From contig JAITOB010000018.1 in assembly GCA_031290155.1 (NCBI GenBank), positions 1-33,938 on the forward strand: a stretch of DNA of 33,938 nucleotides, written 5' to 3'. Position 1 is the stretch's first letter; every line of letters starts with the position of its first letter. Under the pieces are notes generated by a model. That model saw only the letters and a list, made by a program, of their open reading frames with translations, was not told the DNA's origin and ran no database searches. Shown piece by piece: positions 1 through 8,867 of this stretch. Both the position numbers and the translations under genes were made by a program. The stretch is from Endomicrobium sp. Its GTDB lineage: Bacteria; Elusimicrobiota; Endomicrobiia; Endomicrobiales; Endomicrobiaceae.

Positions 1-114
1 TGCGCTGCCTGTTCCTAAAAATAATCCTGTGCCTATTACGCCGCCAAAAGCAATAAACTGAATATGTCGATTTTGTAGTTTGCGTTTTAATTCGCTTGAC
101 TGAGTTTGTCTCAT
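1..114 (-). CDS. Amino acid permease, N-terminal part (cut by window edge)
   Basis: The 38 codons visible on the minus strand begin MRQTQSSELKRKLQNRHIQF and continue into a glycine-rich stretch, IAFGGVIGTGLFLGTGSA. This is the hallmark first transmembrane helix of the amino acid/polyamine/organocation (APC) permeases of the LysP/AroP/GabP type, where the GxxIGTGLFxG loop lines the substrate site. The start is supported by a GGAG Shine-Dalgarno sequence about 6 bases upstream on the minus strand. The rest lies beyond position 1, so substrate and intactness cannot be judged. It is transcribed divergently from the dead kinase that follows. Uptake of host amino acids would fit a host-dependent organism, but that is inference. 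Confidence 0.85.
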   Translation of the reverse strand, partial: MRQTQSSELKRKLQNRHIQFIAFGGVIGTGLFLGTGSA

Positions 115-539
115 AATAACTCCAGTTAAAGATATTTTGATGTCCTTGCATATGATACCATTTTATTTAAAATATTTATATATGCGGAACAGAATTATTA
201 ATACTGATGCGTCGATTTTTTAAGAAGGAAATTTTTTATTTTATATTTCATTTATGAAGCGGGCAATTAAATTAAAAATATTTGATTGTATTTAAAAATT
301 TTGAAAAACTAGTATAACTAGCAAAATAGATACAAAGATTTGTACCATTATTATAACGAGCGCATATTTAATAGATAAATTTTATAAATTATTAATTTTA
401 ATGAGTATTGCGATTTGATATAATAAATTAAAGTCGTACTGATACCTAGACATCGCTATGTTGAAGTTATATTTTGAAGCCACCTAACTTTATGTCCTTG
501 AAAGTTCAATGTGTCTAAGAAGTACCGCAAAGTATCTAA
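115..539. other. AT-rich intergenic region with no gene
   Basis: No convincing coding sequence is seen on either strand. The region must hold the minus-strand permease promoter. It contains a short inverted repeat, TACAAA-GA-TTTGTA, at 331-344 and a CTAG-rich direct motif just before it at 309-321. From about 470 onward some codons might belong to the far-decayed sensor domain of the next pseudogene, but the match is too weak to claim. Confidence 0.5.
331..344. repeat. 14-bp inverted repeat, possible operator
   Basis: TACAAA-GA-TTTGTA is a 6-2-6 inverted repeat in the intergenic region upstream of the permease. Size and symmetry fit a dimeric repressor site, but in such AT-rich DNA a 12-base symmetric match can arise by chance. 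No regulator gene lies nearby. Confidence 0.2.
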
Positions 540-1716
540 AGTTTTTATTTTAAAAAATTTGATCCAAAATCACGGAAAACGTCAGTCGATGTTATGGAAA
601 TAAGGAAACAGATAATTGTTGAGGAAGAATATCGGGAACTAATTATCTTTCAATAAAAGCTCCGTTGATAATAAATGATAAAGTTGAGAGAGTAATAGGG
701 CTTGCAGTTGACATAACAGACAGAAAAAGAGCGGAACGGTCGTAAGCAGAACAATTAGAATTAGAAAATAAATTATATGAAAGCACTAAAAATCTTGCAA
801 AACAAGTAGCTCACGATATTCGTTCCTCGCTGGCTGCTTTGTCCATCTTTATACAGTATTGCCAAAATTTATCCGAGAAAGAACATACAATGTTAAGAAA
901 TATAACTACAAGCATTGAAATCATTACAAGCACGCTGCTTGAAAAATATAATACAGACCCTGTTATCAACAAAGATACAGAACAATACGTGCGTGTTAAT
1001 TTCAATTTACACAATGTACTCAAAATATAAAATACCAATACAAAGAATCAAAAATAGTATTTAACTATTTTCCAAATTCAGCTTATAAGCTTGTATTTGT
1101 AAAGGGATATTTTTCTGATCTTACAAACAATGCTGTTGAGGCTATAGAAGGAAAAGACGGAGTTATAGATATTGACTTTAGTGTAAAGAAGGTAAAGTTA
1201 AAATTATAGCAAGAGATGGCGGCAAGGGTATGTCAAAAGAAATGGTCAACAAAATTATAAACGATATTGATATAGGTACTACAAAAGAAAGCGGATATGG
1301 TATCGGCTTGCAGCAAATAAAATGCTAAAATGCTTATTGAATCTAGAGAAAATACCGGTACCGAAATAACACTAATATTTCCTGAATCCAAGCCTCCGGA
1401 ATGGTTTGCCGATAAAATTATATTGCATAAAGGTGATACGGTAATAATAGACGATATATCTATTCACGATATTTGGAAAAATCGTCTGCAGAATTATTTA
1501 GGCGGTATTACTATAAAATATTTACCTAGGGTTTAGAAGCTGTTGAGTATATAAATTCAATACAGGAAAAGGATAAAATCTTTTTACTTGCCGATTATGA
1601 ATTAAGAAATCAAAATATAAACGGTATAGATATTATAGAAAAGTGTAAGTTTATTAAAATAAATCATATATAAACGATATCTCTATAATATTTGAAAAAA
1701 GAGAAAACAAATAAAG
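540..1716 (+). pseudogene. Decayed PAS-type hybrid sensor histidine kinase
   Basis: Fragments in order match one kinase. The end of a PAS/PAC domain reads YLSIKAPLIINDKVERVIG then DITDRKRAER. The H-box region follows (KQVAHDIRSSLAALSI, phospho-acceptor in VAHDIRS). The ATPase N-box is DLTNNAVEAIEG at about 1116-1150, with G-boxes IIARDGGKGM and ESGYGIGLQQIK. A C-terminal receiver-like tail reads GDTVIIDDISIHDIW and LADYELRNQNINGIDIIEK. The reading frame is broken by an in-frame TAA at 743-745, a stop at 1028-1030, frameshifts near 1195 and 1325, and a further shift near 1535. The tail resembles a kinase family with a C-terminal receiver-like domain after the ATPase. It cannot encode a working sensor and is a clear case of lost signal transduction. 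Confidence 0.88.
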
Positions 1717-1805
1717 TTTTGATTATTTTTGTCTTGACTAACTGCCGAAGTAAGTTTTTGTATTTTTCAACTTATCTAACCTAATACAATTTTTATTTCA
1801 TTTTG

Positions 1806-1811
1806 TATAAT
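1806..1811 (+). promoter_or_regulatory. -10 box immediately before recG start
   Basis: A perfect TATAAT ends 6 bases before the ATG at 1818, so transcription would begin at or next to the A of the start codon. No good -35 hexamer is present at 16-18 bases. The same spacing recurs in front of other genes in this window, which raises confidence above that of a lone hexamer in AT-rich DNA. Confidence 0.45.
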
Positions 1812-1817
1812 ATTGTC

Positions 1818-3920
1818 ATGCTAACTCTGGACAGCGAAGTACAATATTTAAAAGGTATCGGACCTAGGCGTTCGCGTGCATTTGCAAAACTAGGGATAAA
1901 AACTTTAGAGGATATGGTTACTTTTTTCCCGGTTCAATATCAGGACAGAACCAACGTTATTTCAATAAAAGATATTTGTGAACAGCTGCAGGGCTGCATA
2001 TTTGGCAGGGTAGGGAAAAATTATGAAAGAGTATTCTCACAAGGACTTTGCCTTTTAGACATAGAAATATTTGATGATGTTTCTATGTTGCATGCCCGTT
2101 TTTTTAGAAAAAAAAATCCGTATTTCAATATAGATATTTTTGCTGCTTTAAAAAAATCTTTTGCAATTGGAGCTTTTGTTTATATTTACGGAGATGTTAA
2201 AATAGAACGCGGAATTAAGTTTATAGTTGTAAATGATTATGAAATTGTTAAAAATTATAATGATAAATCGCTGTCTTTTAACAAAATTATACCGGTATAT
2301 TCTGCAACTGAGGAACTAAATCAAAAATTTATAAGAAATACGGTTAAAAATGTATTGGATACGACCGGCGGGCTGTATCCGGATATGTCAAATTTAATTC
2401 CGGATTTTAAAAGTATTCCTAAACTAAAATCTTCGTTTGCGGTTCAAAAAATTCATTATCCTGATACTTTAGAAGAAGCTGAAAATGCAAGGAGGGCTTT
2501 TGCCTTACAGGAATTTTTTGTTTTGGAATCTGCCCTTTCGTTATCAAGAAATAATGTCAAGAAAAATCCTAAAATACAAAGATACAAAATACGAAAGACG
2601 CTGCTTACAGCATTTAAAAATAATTTAAAATTTGAATTTACAAAAGATCAAAGAAAAGCCATAAATGAGATTTTTTTTGATATGCAGAGCATATACCCAA
2701 TGAACAGAATGCTAATGGGGGATGTGGGTTCCGGCAAAACTGTTGTGGCGTTAAGCGCTGTTTTGTTTGTTGTAGAAAATCGTTATCAGACTATGATAAT
2801 TGCTCCTACTGAAATTTTGGCTGAACAACATTATCTTACGGTGTCAAATATCCTTGCAGGTCTTGATATTAAGACTGTGCTAGCAACTTCTTCCGAACTA
2901 AAGAAAAAAAGTGAAAGAGAAAAAATATTGGCAGGTTTTGAAAACGGCGATATTAAGATCGCAATTGGCACGCATTCATTAATAGAAGAAAGAATAAAAT
3001 TTAAAAATTTGTCATTGGTAGTGGTTGACGAACAGCACAGGTTTGGAGTTATGCAAAAACTTGCTGCGCTTGGGAAGGCGCAGTCTCCCGATATTTTGAT
3101 GATGACGGCGACACCTATTCCAAGATCTCTTGCAATGACTATATACGGCGAAATGGATATGACTACGATTATGCAGCTGCCTCCCGGGAGAATACCTGTA
3201 AAAACTTATTCCTCAAATGAACAAACTGCTTATAAAAATGCGATTGCTGAACTTAAAAAAGGAAATCAGGTGTATATTGTATATCCTCTTATAGATGAGT
3301 CGGATAAACTTGCTTTAAAATCCGCAGTACAAGAATCAGAAAGATTATCGCAGACTTGGTTCAAGGATTTTAAAGTTGGCTTGCTTCATGGAAAAATGAA
3401 GCCGTCGCAGAAAAATGACACGATGAAAAAGTTTAAAAACAAAAACCTTGACGTTTTAATATCTACAACCGTCATTGAAGTAGGAATAGATGTTCCTGAT
3501 GCTACAATAATGATAATACAAAATGCTGAAAGATTCGGGCTGTCAGCGCTTCACCAGTTAAGAGGAAGAATAGGCAGAAGTTCTAAGCAGTCTTATCTAT
3601 ATCTTATCGGCAATTTAAAAAGCGTTAATGCCCGCAGGAGATTTTCAATTATGATTTCCACAAACAACGGATTTAAAATTGCAGAAGAAGACCTTAAATT
3701 GAGAGGCCCCGGAGAATTAATTGGGACAATACAGCATGGTTTCCCCGAATTTAAAGCAGGCGACTTAATAAAAGATGCCGATATTATTGAATTTACAAAA
3801 AATTCTGCTGAAAAAGTTATAGCGGACGATCCTAACCTTAGCAAAGATAAGAATAATATATTAAGAAAGCTTATACATAAACGTTTTTCAGACAAGATAA
3901 AGCTGATCAATGTAGGCTGA
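1818..3920 (+). CDS. recG: ATP-dependent DNA helicase RecG
   Basis: RecG reverses stalled replication forks and branch-migrates Holliday junctions. The N-terminal wedge/OB region starts QYLKGIGPRRSRAFAKLGI, the usual helix-hairpin entry of the family. The helicase core follows with Walker A MGDVGSGKT, Walker B box VVVDEQHRFG (DEQH), motif III MTATPIPRSLA, motif V TTVIEVGIDVP and motif VI QLRGRIGRSS. The C-terminal TRG-type region is present. Length is about 700 residues, normal for RecG, with no disruption. A TTG at 1803 is in frame but lies within the TATAAT box; the ATG at 1818 gives the standard N-terminus and is preferred. There is no Shine-Dalgarno sequence, in keeping with a leaderless transcript. 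Confidence 0.97.
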   Translation: MLTLDSEVQYLKGIGPRRSRAFAKLGIKTLEDMVTFFPVQYQDRTNVISIKDICEQLQGCIFGRVGKNYERVFSQGLCLLDIEIFDDVSMLHARFFRKKNPYFNIDIFAALKKSFAIGAFVYIYGDVKIERGIKFIVVNDYEIVKNYNDKSLSFNKIIPVYSATEELNQKFIRNTVKNVLDTTGGLYPDMSNLIPDFKSIPKLKSSFAVQKIHYPDTLEEAENARRAFALQEFFVLESALSLSRNNVKKNPKIQRYKIRKTLLTAFKNNLKFEFTKDQRKAINEIFFDMQSIYPMNRMLMGDVGSGKTVVALSAVLFVVENRYQTMIIAPTEILAEQHYLTVSNILAGLDIKTVLATSSELKKKSEREKILAGFENGDIKIAIGTHSLIEERIKFKNLSLVVVDEQHRFGVMQKLAALGKAQSPDILMMTATPIPRSLAMTIYGEMDMTTIMQLPPGRIPVKTYSSNEQTAYKNAIAELKKGNQVYIVYPLIDESDKLALKSAVQESERLSQTWFKDFKVGLLHGKMKPSQKNDTMKKFKNKNLDVLISTTVIEVGIDVPDATIMIIQNAERFGLSALHQLRGRIGRSSKQSYLYLIGNLKSVNARRRFSIMISTNNGFKIAEEDLKLRGPGELIGTIQHGFPEFKAGDLIKDADIIEFTKNSAEKVIADDPNLSKDKNNILRKLIHKRFSDKIKLINVG

Positions 3921-4327
3921 TTTAAATTAAGATATGGTCTGTATGTGGTTTAAATATGGGGTTTAACTGTCTAGCATATGATATTTCGATAAGCGGTTTT
4001 TAGAATGTATATACGATAATAAGTGATTCAATAATATTGCTAAAGAATTAAAAGATATTTTAAACAGTTCTTAAAAAAATAATGTAGCGGCTATTTTTTA
4101 TCTTACAAATCGATATATTTTATACTGCGTGAATGCAGTGCTTTCAAAGTCTAATATGCAAGAGATTCTGCACTAAATTGAACTCCTTAAACTTAAATGC
4201 TATCATTACGTGGTTTGCCGTGCATGATTGTTCTGACTGTAATAAAGGAATACAATACGGTAAATTTTAAATAACCGGCGGTTTAAAGTCTAAAATATTA
4301 TTTAGAGCTGAAAATAAGGAAGTTAAT
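3921..4327. other. Decayed intergenic DNA between recG and rbfA
   Basis: No open frame longer than about 40 codons. Short protein-like patches exist on the plus strand, for example a frame with IAKELKDILNSS then NNVAAIFYLTNRYILYCVNA, and another reading VHDCSDCNKGIQYGKF with a CxxC pair, separated by stops. They look like the last traces of one or two genes but I cannot assign a family. The AAGGA at 4316-4320 is the ribosome binding site of rbfA. Confidence 0.5.
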
Positions 4328-4681
4328 ATGGCATTTTCATATAAAAGATCAATAAGAGTCGGGGAACTTATACAACAGACTGTTTCTAAATTAATAAGAA
4401 ATATTGAAGAGTTGAATACAGAACTTGTTACGATTGTGGGAACTAAGATTACAGATGATTTATTGAGCTGCAGAATTTATTATTCGGTACTTGGTTCACA
4501 AGAAGATAAAAAAAAAGTAAATGAGATTTTAAGGAAAAATACAAAAGAAGTAAGACATCAGCTGGCTTTGCATTTAAATTTAAGACGTACTCCGGAGATT
4601 TCGTTTATTTATGATGCTACCAACGAGAATGCTGCAAAAATATTCAATATTCTTAAACAAATAGAAGAGGAGAAGAATTAA
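4328..4681 (+). CDS. rbfA: Ribosome-binding factor A
   Basis: RbfA binds the 30S subunit during late 16S rRNA maturation. The 117-residue product begins SYKRSIRVGELIQQTVSKLI, the conserved N-terminal helix. It carries the KH-like core with LVTIVGTKITDDLLSCRIYYSVLG and the LNLRRTPEISFIYD segment that ends RbfA proteins (usually LRxxPxLxFxxD). An AAGGA ribosome binding site sits 7 bases before the ATG. In many bacteria rbfA follows infB; here that neighbour is missing and decayed DNA lies upstream. It leads a run with nrnA, truB and ribF, the common rbfA-nrnA-truB-ribF order. Confidence 0.95.
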   Translation: MAFSYKRSIRVGELIQQTVSKLIRNIEELNTELVTIVGTKITDDLLSCRIYYSVLGSQEDKKKVNEILRKNTKEVRHQLALHLNLRRTPEISFIYDATNENAAKIFNILKQIEEEKN

Positions 4682-4771
4682 AGAAGTATTTTCTTACGAC
4701 ATATTCCTCGTTATTATATAAATAAATATTACGATATTAGGAGATACGATTTTATTGTTTGATAAATAAAA

Positions 4772-5785
4772 ATGAAAGAAAAAATAAAAACCAATTTGTC
4801 TGCATTAAAGAAAATTTCTGCTATTTCAAAAATAATAAAACAATCAAAAACGTTTTTTATCGCTGGGCATGTAAAAACTGACGGCGATAGTCTGGGATCA
4901 GCATTAACGCTTGGTTCAGTTTTAACCAGACTTGGTAAAAAAGTTTCTGTTTATTATGACGATGAAATACCGGACTTTTTAAACTTCCTCAAAGGCTCTG
5001 ACAAGATAAAAAAGTCAGTAAAAAAAACTGATATGTTTGACTGCGCTATAATTCTAGAATCATTTAATTTTGCAAGAATGGGAAATATAATTTCACCCGA
5101 GCAGGTAAAAAAGATAATAAATATAGACCATCATTTATCCCACACAAATTTTGGAATAGTTAATTATATAGTGACCTCGTCAGCCTCAACAGCGGAACTT
5201 ATATTAAATATTTTAGAATATATGAAAATTAAACTTACAAAAAACGAAGCTGAAAATCTTTATACCGGCATATTAACTGACACGGGCTGTTTTAGGCAAA
5301 CAAATACTACGCCGGATACGCATATTGCATGCGCAAAACTTATGCGTTACGGCATAAACGTAAATGAAATTTATAAAAAAGTTTATGAAAGAGGTTCTAT
5401 CAACTCTTTAAAATTGCATGGAATGGCTCTTTGTAATATAAAAACAATCATTAATAATAAGGTTTCTTATATTGCTTTGACAAAAGATATGTTTAAAAAG
5501 AGCGGCGCAAAAGATGACGACTCTGATGGCATAATAAATTATACTTTAAAAATAAAAGGCGTAAAAATAGGCTGCCTTTTTAAAGAAATAGACAGCAACA
5601 CTACGAAAGTCAGCTGCCGTTCGGTAAAAAATTTTGATGTTCTTAAAGTCGTGCGTGTATTTGGCGGCGGCGGACATAAAAATGCAGCAGGCGGAATTAT
5701 TAATTCTGGAATAACTGGTTCAATTAAAATAGTAAGCGATATTTTAAAAAAGTATTTTGACAACGAGGATGCAGTTGTTCAATAG
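4772..5785 (+). CDS. nrnA: DHH-family nanoRNase / pAp phosphatase
   Basis: A bifunctional oligoribonuclease that finishes RNA decay to mononucleotides and hydrolyses pAp. Of 337 residues, the DHH domain shows motif I GHVKTDGDSLGSALTLG, motif II as IILESFNFARMG (Glu where many members have Asp), the signature NIDHHLSHTNFG and motif IV GILTDTGCFRQTNTTP. The DHHA1 substrate domain ends in GGGGHKNAAGG. Position between rbfA and truB is typical. The ATG has no Shine-Dalgarno sequence; a GATAAA box ends 5 bases upstream, similar to the leaderless pattern seen elsewhere in the window. The 3' end overlaps the possible starts of truB. Confidence 0.94.
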   Translation: MKEKIKTNLSALKKISAISKIIKQSKTFFIAGHVKTDGDSLGSALTLGSVLTRLGKKVSVYYDDEIPDFLNFLKGSDKIKKSVKKTDMFDCAIILESFNFARMGNIISPEQVKKIINIDHHLSHTNFGIVNYIVTSSASTAELILNILEYMKIKLTKNEAENLYTGILTDTGCFRQTNTTPDTHIACAKLMRYGINVNEIYKKVYERGSINSLKLHGMALCNIKTIINNKVSYIALTKDMFKKSGAKDDDSDGIINYTLKIKGVKIGCLFKEIDSNTTKVSCRSVKNFDVLKVVRVFGGGGHKNAAGGIINSGITGSIKIVSDILKKYFDNEDAVVQ

Positions 5786-6557
5786 AAGTCTGCAGCTTAA
5801 AGCCATTTGGCTTACAAAACCAGTAATGAGGAGAGTAAAAATCAAAAAAAGCAATTCTTTATATAACGATTTTTCAGGATTGCTGCTTTTAGATAAACCG
5901 CCGGGCATTACTTCGTTTAAAGCCGCTCATAAAATAAAAAAAGTTTTAAACGTTAAAAAAACAGGACATTGCGGTACTTTAGATCTTGCTGCCAGCGGAC
6001 TTTTGCTTATCCTTATAGATAAAGCTACAAAACTGCAGGATAAATTTATGAAAAAAGATAAAGTTTATACAAGCTCTTTCTTTTTAGGCACTGTTACCGA
6101 TAGTGGTGATTTAGACGGTAATGTGATTTCAAAAATGGATATTATGAATATAAATATTGATAAGATAAAAAAAGCGGCCAAAACATTTGAGGGAGAAATT
6201 TCTCAGATACCTCCCATGCATTCAGCTTTAAAATATAAAGGCAAAAAACTTTATGAACTTGCAAGACAGGGGATTGAAGTCGAAAGATCGCCTAGAAAAA
6301 TTACAATAGAACAATTTAACGTACTGTCTTATAATGGAGGTATTGTAAAAGTAACAATAAAATGTTCAAGCGGAACGTATATAAGAACTTTAGCGTATGA
6401 TTTAGGAAATATTTTGGGCTGCGGCGCGGCGGTTAAGACTTTAAGAAGGGAAAAGATAGATATATTTGATGTTAAAGATGCTTTAAAATTTGAAGATACA
6501 GATAATATTGATATGATAAAGAAGAAAATTATAAGGTACGAAGAACTCATAAAATGA
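5769..6557 (+). CDS. truB: tRNA pseudouridine(55) synthase
   Basis: TruB makes pseudouridine 55 in the T-loop of tRNAs. The core begins SGLLLLDKPPGITSFKA, followed by the catalytic-loop motif KTGHCGTLDLAASGLL, where the Asp of GTLD is the nucleophile. The next residue is Leu instead of the usual Pro. Also present are IPPMHSALKYKGKKLYELAR and CSSGTYIRTLAYDLG. The start is uncertain: in-frame TTG at 5757, ATG at 5769 (overlapping nrnA by 17 bases) and ATG at 5826 are all possible. The last gives an N-terminus closest to the family and avoids overlap. None has a well-placed Shine-Dalgarno sequence. The stop overlaps the ribF start in ATGA. Confidence 0.93.
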   Translation: MQLFNRSLQLKAIWLTKPVMRRVKIKKSNSLYNDFSGLLLLDKPPGITSFKAAHKIKKVLNVKKTGHCGTLDLAASGLLLILIDKATKLQDKFMKKDKVYTSSFFLGTVTDSGDLDGNVISKMDIMNINIDKIKKAAKTFEGEISQIPPMHSALKYKGKKLYELARQGIEVERSPRKITIEQFNVLSYNGGIVKVTIKCSSGTYIRTLAYDLGNILGCGAAVKTLRREKIDIFDVKDALKFEDTDNIDMIKKKIIRYEELIK

Positions 6558-7429
6558 TTAAAAAATCAGTAATAACTATAGGGACTTTTGACGGAGTGCA
6601 TAAAGGGCACAGGCTGCTTATAGGTAAAACTTTAGCCGCTGCAAAAAAATATAATTTAAAAAGCACAATAATTGTGCTTGAAAAGCCTTTCAGAAGCGTG
6701 CAAGGTCTTCTTACAACATATAAAGAAAAAATAGAAGAAATTAAGCTGTTTGGAGCAGACGAAATTTTTGTAATAAAAGTCCCTTCAGAAATTTTATTCT
6801 GCGGTCCTGACGAATTTTTTGATCAATTTTTGTATGAAACTATTAATACGGGTAAGATAGTGTGCGGTTCTGATTTTACTTTAGGTAAAAATAGAGAAGG
6901 CAGTATTGAATGGCTTAAAGAAAAAGCAAAAAAAAATAATATAACAATATATATAGTTGAACCTTTAAAATACGCTTCAAAACAAATTTCCTCATCTTAT
7001 ATAAGAACATTAGTTGAAAAAGGCGATATTAAAAGCGCGGCTAAACTGCTTGGCAGAAATTATTCTTTTACTGGAATTCCGTTTAAAGAAAAAGGACTTG
7101 CTAAAAAACTAGGATTTCCCACTGTTAACCTTCACGTATCCGTAGATAAACTGCTCCCCCGAGGAGTATATATAAGCGTTACGACTCAGAATAATATAAT
7201 ATATCCTTCAGTTACAAATATAGGAGTACGCCCGACTTTTAACAGAGGAAATAAGATTATTCCAGAAACGCATATTTTAGATTTTAAAAAGACATGGAAA
7301 AAATTACAAACTAAAGTAACGCTCTTAAAAAAAATAAGAGATGAAAAGAAATTCGCAAATGCCGAAGTTCTTAAAATTCAGATAACAAAAGACGTATCGG
7401 CTGCGCTGCGTTTTTTTAATTATACATAA
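6554..7429 (+). CDS. ribF: Bifunctional riboflavin kinase / FAD synthetase
   Basis: RibF phosphorylates riboflavin to FMN and adenylates FMN to FAD. The N-terminal nucleotidyltransferase half has GTFDGVHKGH at residues 10-19, GSDFTLGKNREG at about 105-116 and SSSYIRTLVEKGDI at 147-159. The C-terminal kinase half has GLAKKLGFPTVNLHV at 181-195, NIGVRPTF and ETHILDF. Length (291) is slightly below the usual 300-315. The stretch after the first strand is normally TFxPHP; here it is VLEKPF, so the PHP element is altered while the following LLTTYKEK is normal. Translation is probably coupled to truB through an ATGA overlap. Confidence 0.95.
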   Translation: MIKKSVITIGTFDGVHKGHRLLIGKTLAAAKKYNLKSTIIVLEKPFRSVQGLLTTYKEKIEEIKLFGADEIFVIKVPSEILFCGPDEFFDQFLYETINTGKIVCGSDFTLGKNREGSIEWLKEKAKKNNITIYIVEPLKYASKQISSSYIRTLVEKGDIKSAAKLLGRNYSFTGIPFKEKGLAKKLGFPTVNLHVSVDKLLPRGVYISVTTQNNIIYPSVTNIGVRPTFNRGNKIIPETHILDFKKTWKKLQTKVTLLKKIRDEKKFANAEVLKIQITKDVSAALRFFNYT

Positions 7430-7469
7430 TAGCGTTAACGAAATAATATAAACTTTAAGTTACTATGCT

Positions 7470-7475
7470 TATAAT
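7470..7475 (+). promoter_or_regulatory. -10 box before mnmE
   Basis: A perfect TATAAT ends 9 bases before the mnmE ATG at 7485. Predicted transcription start is 2-4 bases before the ATG, leaving no room for a Shine-Dalgarno sequence. No convincing -35 element is seen. Confidence 0.4.
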
Positions 7476-7484
7476 ACAGCAGTT

Positions 7485-8864
7485 ATGAACTATTTAAAAG
7501 AAGATACTATTGCCGCGTTGTCAAGCGCTGTGGGAAAGTCTGCGATAGCCGTTATAAGATTATCCGGTGAAAATTCATTTCAAATCATAAATAAAATATT
7601 TAAAACCATATCAAAATCAGAACAACAAGTTAAATACGGTTATATACTAGACGGAATAGAAAAGAAAGACCAAGTAATATGTACTTTTTTTAAAAAACCT
7701 TATACATATACGGGTGAAAATTTAGTAGAAATCGCAGCGCACGGCAATCCGGTAATAATAAACGAAGTTTTGCAGCTTTTGTATAGAAACGGCGCAAGAC
7801 CCGCAGAAGCTGGAGAATTTACTTATAGAGCGTTTTTAAATGGTAAAATGGATCTTGCAGAAGCGGAAGCAGTTTGCGCTCTAATAACTAGTAAAACGGA
7901 AATATCTGCAAAAGCTGCTTTAAAGAATGTCTCGGGGGAATTCTCTTTAAAGATAAAAAATATTAACGATACTCTTACAAATCTTATTGCTTTTATGGAA
8001 GTCAATTTAGATCATCCTGAAGAGGACATTATATTTTTATCGCGTAGCGAAAAACTTTCAAGGATTGATTCTTGCATAGAAAATATACAAAATCTTTTAA
8101 ATTCGTATAAAATAAGCAGGGCTTTGCATCAAGGAATAAAAGTTGCTATTGTAGGTAAACCTAATACGGGTAAATCCTCTTTATTGAATGCAGTTTTAGA
8201 CAAAAACAGAGCTATTGTTACAGATATTGCGGGAACTACAACAGATACTATAGAAGAAACAATAGACTGTAACGGTATTCCGCTTACAATCATAGATACC
8301 GCCGGTATAAGATCTCATAGCGAAAACTTGATAGAATTTTTAGGGCAGGAAAAGACTAGAGAAGCGGCCGTTAAAGCAGACATGTTAATATGTCTGCTGG
8401 ATAATTCTTTAGAGCTGGATCAAAATGACACCAAAATAGCGGACTTTTTAATAAAATCAGCTATAAATATACCTGTTATAGGCGTATTAAACAAATGCGA
8501 TCTGCCGTCAGCCATATTTTTAAATGGCAATTCCGTTTTAAACTTCACTTTTGCAGATGTTGTTAAAATTTCTGCTAAGACTAAAGCCGGCATTTCTGAT
8601 TTATTAGATACAATTGCTAAATTTGCTGGAGCAGCAGATTGTGAAAATGATTATTTAATGATAAATTCCCGTCATTTTATGCTGCTGCAAAATGCTTTTG
8701 AAGCTTTAATGCGGACAAAAAAGACATTATGCTCAGGAAATGCTGATGAGATTGCATGCTTTGAAGCCGCAGCTGCCCAAACATTGCTGAATGAAATTTT
8801 AGGCATAAATGTTAAGCAGGATATTCTGGACACAATTTTTTCTACTTTTTGTATAGGTAAATAG
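7485..8864 (+). CDS. mnmE: tRNA modification GTPase MnmE
   Basis: MnmE, with MnmG, installs the cmnm5 group on wobble uridine 34. The N-terminal folate-binding domain starts EDTIAALSSAVGKSAIAVIR and has ARPAEAGEFTYRAFLNGKMD. The G domain has P-loop GKPNTGKSSLLN near residue 224, switch I DIAGTTTDTIEE, G3 DTAGIR and G4 NKCDL. The C-terminal CIGK (residues 456-459) is the CxGK motif needed for modification chemistry. Length 459 is normal. rsmA starts 3 bases after the stop, so the two share a transcript. The start codon lacks a ribosome binding site and follows a TATAAT box. Confidence 0.97.
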   Translation: MNYLKEDTIAALSSAVGKSAIAVIRLSGENSFQIINKIFKTISKSEQQVKYGYILDGIEKKDQVICTFFKKPYTYTGENLVEIAAHGNPVIINEVLQLLYRNGARPAEAGEFTYRAFLNGKMDLAEAEAVCALITSKTEISAKAALKNVSGEFSLKIKNINDTLTNLIAFMEVNLDHPEEDIIFLSRSEKLSRIDSCIENIQNLLNSYKISRALHQGIKVAIVGKPNTGKSSLLNAVLDKNRAIVTDIAGTTTDTIEETIDCNGIPLTIIDTAGIRSHSENLIEFLGQEKTREAAVKADMLICLLDNSLELDQNDTKIADFLIKSAINIPVIGVLNKCDLPSAIFLNGNSVLNFTFADVVKISAKTKAGISDLLDTIAKFAGAADCENDYLMINSRHFMLLQNAFEALMRTKKTLCSGNADEIACFEAAAAQTLLNEILGINVKQDILDTIFSTFCIGK

Positions 8865-8867
8865 CTT

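Noticed and set aside
1803-1817. TTG start for recG (and likewise TTG starts at 5757, 13651 and 17012)
   Set aside because: The recG TTG overlaps a -10 box. Those at 13651 and 17012 lie upstream of clear ribosome sites for later ATGs, and the one at 5757 lengthens truB into nrnA.
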